5,911 nt of DNA from Acidobacteriota bacterium (GTDB lineage Bacteria; Acidobacteriota; UBA6911). The stretch spans positions 1-5,911 of the forward strand of contig JAIRVC010000237.1 in NCBI GenBank assembly GCA_031254095.1, written 5' to 3'. Of this stretch, positions 5,591 to 5,911 are shown in pieces (within the stretch, counting starts at the first letter, position 1; each line of letters opens with the position of its first letter). The notes under the pieces were generated by a model. It had not been told where the DNA came from, made no database searches, and worked only from the letters and a program-made list of their open reading frames with translations. The translations under genes and the position numbers were made by a program.

Positions 5591-5911
5591 TTGAATTTTA
5601 ATTCTTTATCAAATGCCGTCAGGGCAACGCTTGTTTACTTTTTTATTGGAATATACGTGCTTCTTATCGCTCCGTTCGGCCTTATCTGGACGGCCTGCGT
5701 CAAAGACGCGCGCCTGCTGTTCTGCCTCACGCGCTCCTGCATTCGCATCGCGGGAGTAATAGCCGGCGTGCGCGTATCGGTCGAGGGGCGCGAAAAAATC
5801 GACCCCGCGCAAACCTGTGTTTTTCTCTCAAATCACCAGGGTAATTTCGACGGCCCGGTTTTGCTGTACGCGCTCGGACGCGACTTGCGCTCCCTTGTAA
5901 AAAAGGAAATG
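5591..5911 (+). CDS. PlsC-type 1-acylglycerol-3-phosphate acyltransferase, 3' part cut off by the window edge
   Basis: An open frame runs from a TTG start 7 nt after the metG stop to the window end (107 codons). Residues 14-34 form a hydrophobic N-terminal membrane segment. NHQGNFDGP at 81-89 holds the catalytic H82-x4-D87 of the glycerolipid acyltransferase family, and SLVKKEM (101-107) matches the conserved segment that follows it in PlsC. These enzymes acylate lysophosphatidic acid at the inner membrane to make phosphatidic acid. The substrate-binding motifs (FPEGTRS, later block) lie beyond the window, so a related acyltransferase cannot be excluded. An in-frame stop at 5585-5587 rules out an earlier start. 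A GTGAG sequence lies 6 nt before the TTG; the GTG at residue 23 is an unlikely alternative because it would cut the membrane segment. Confidence 0.85.
   Translation, partial: MNFNSLSNAVRATLVYFFIGIYVLLIAPFGLIWTACVKDARLLFCLTRSCIRIAGVIAGVRVSVEGREKIDPAQTCVFLSNHQGNFDGPVLLYALGRDLRSLVKKEM

Noticed and set aside
5609..5812. Minus-strand frame of 67 residues near the right edge
   Set aside because: It lies opposite the plsC-like gene, which has the HxxxxD acyltransferase motif; the minus-strand product has no recognisable feature.

Overview
The window is a compact stretch of bacterial chromosome of moderately high GC. It holds seven protein genes in two divergent clusters separated by a short control region (about 1929-2111). 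I cannot name the organism. The mix is a VWFA-related protein of the type first described in Acidobacteria, a LysW-like zinc ribbon, a LarE sulfur transferase, and a methionyl-tRNA synthetase with a KISTS motif and no C-terminal tRNA-binding domain. This points to a non-proteobacterial, probably environmental lineage, but it is not diagnostic.

Minus-strand cluster, read right to left from about 2010: a small LysW-like zinc-ribbon protein with a 37-residue Asp/Glu tail (1674-1928), then larE (835-1665), then murJ, which runs off the left edge (1-835). The spacing is tight: 8 nt between the first two genes, and a one-base TGATG overlap between larE and murJ. A single transcript is therefore likely. 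The acidic tail is built partly from a 21-bp tandem repeat.

Plus-strand cluster, read left to right: an exported VWFA-related protein (2112-3164), a zinc-ribbon NUDIX hydrolase (3164-3733, one-base overlap), metG (3907-5583), and the start of a PlsC-type acyltransferase that runs off the right edge (from 5591). These look like housekeeping genes co-transcribed with an envelope protein.

The most striking non-coding feature is a 155-bp MITE-like element (3733-3887) between the NUDIX gene and metG. It has perfect terminal inverted repeats, a TA dinucleotide on each side, and an internal imperfect hairpin. Removing the element and one TA leaves a clean pre-insertion junction: a TAA stop, a GAAAGG ribosome-binding site and the metG GTG start. 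The insertion lengthened the gap without breaking either gene. It also creates a spurious longer metG reading frame and may supply a -35 box. The most unusual protein is the LysW-like acidic protein placed directly before larE. I found no clearly new multi-gene system, but that pair deserves a closer look.
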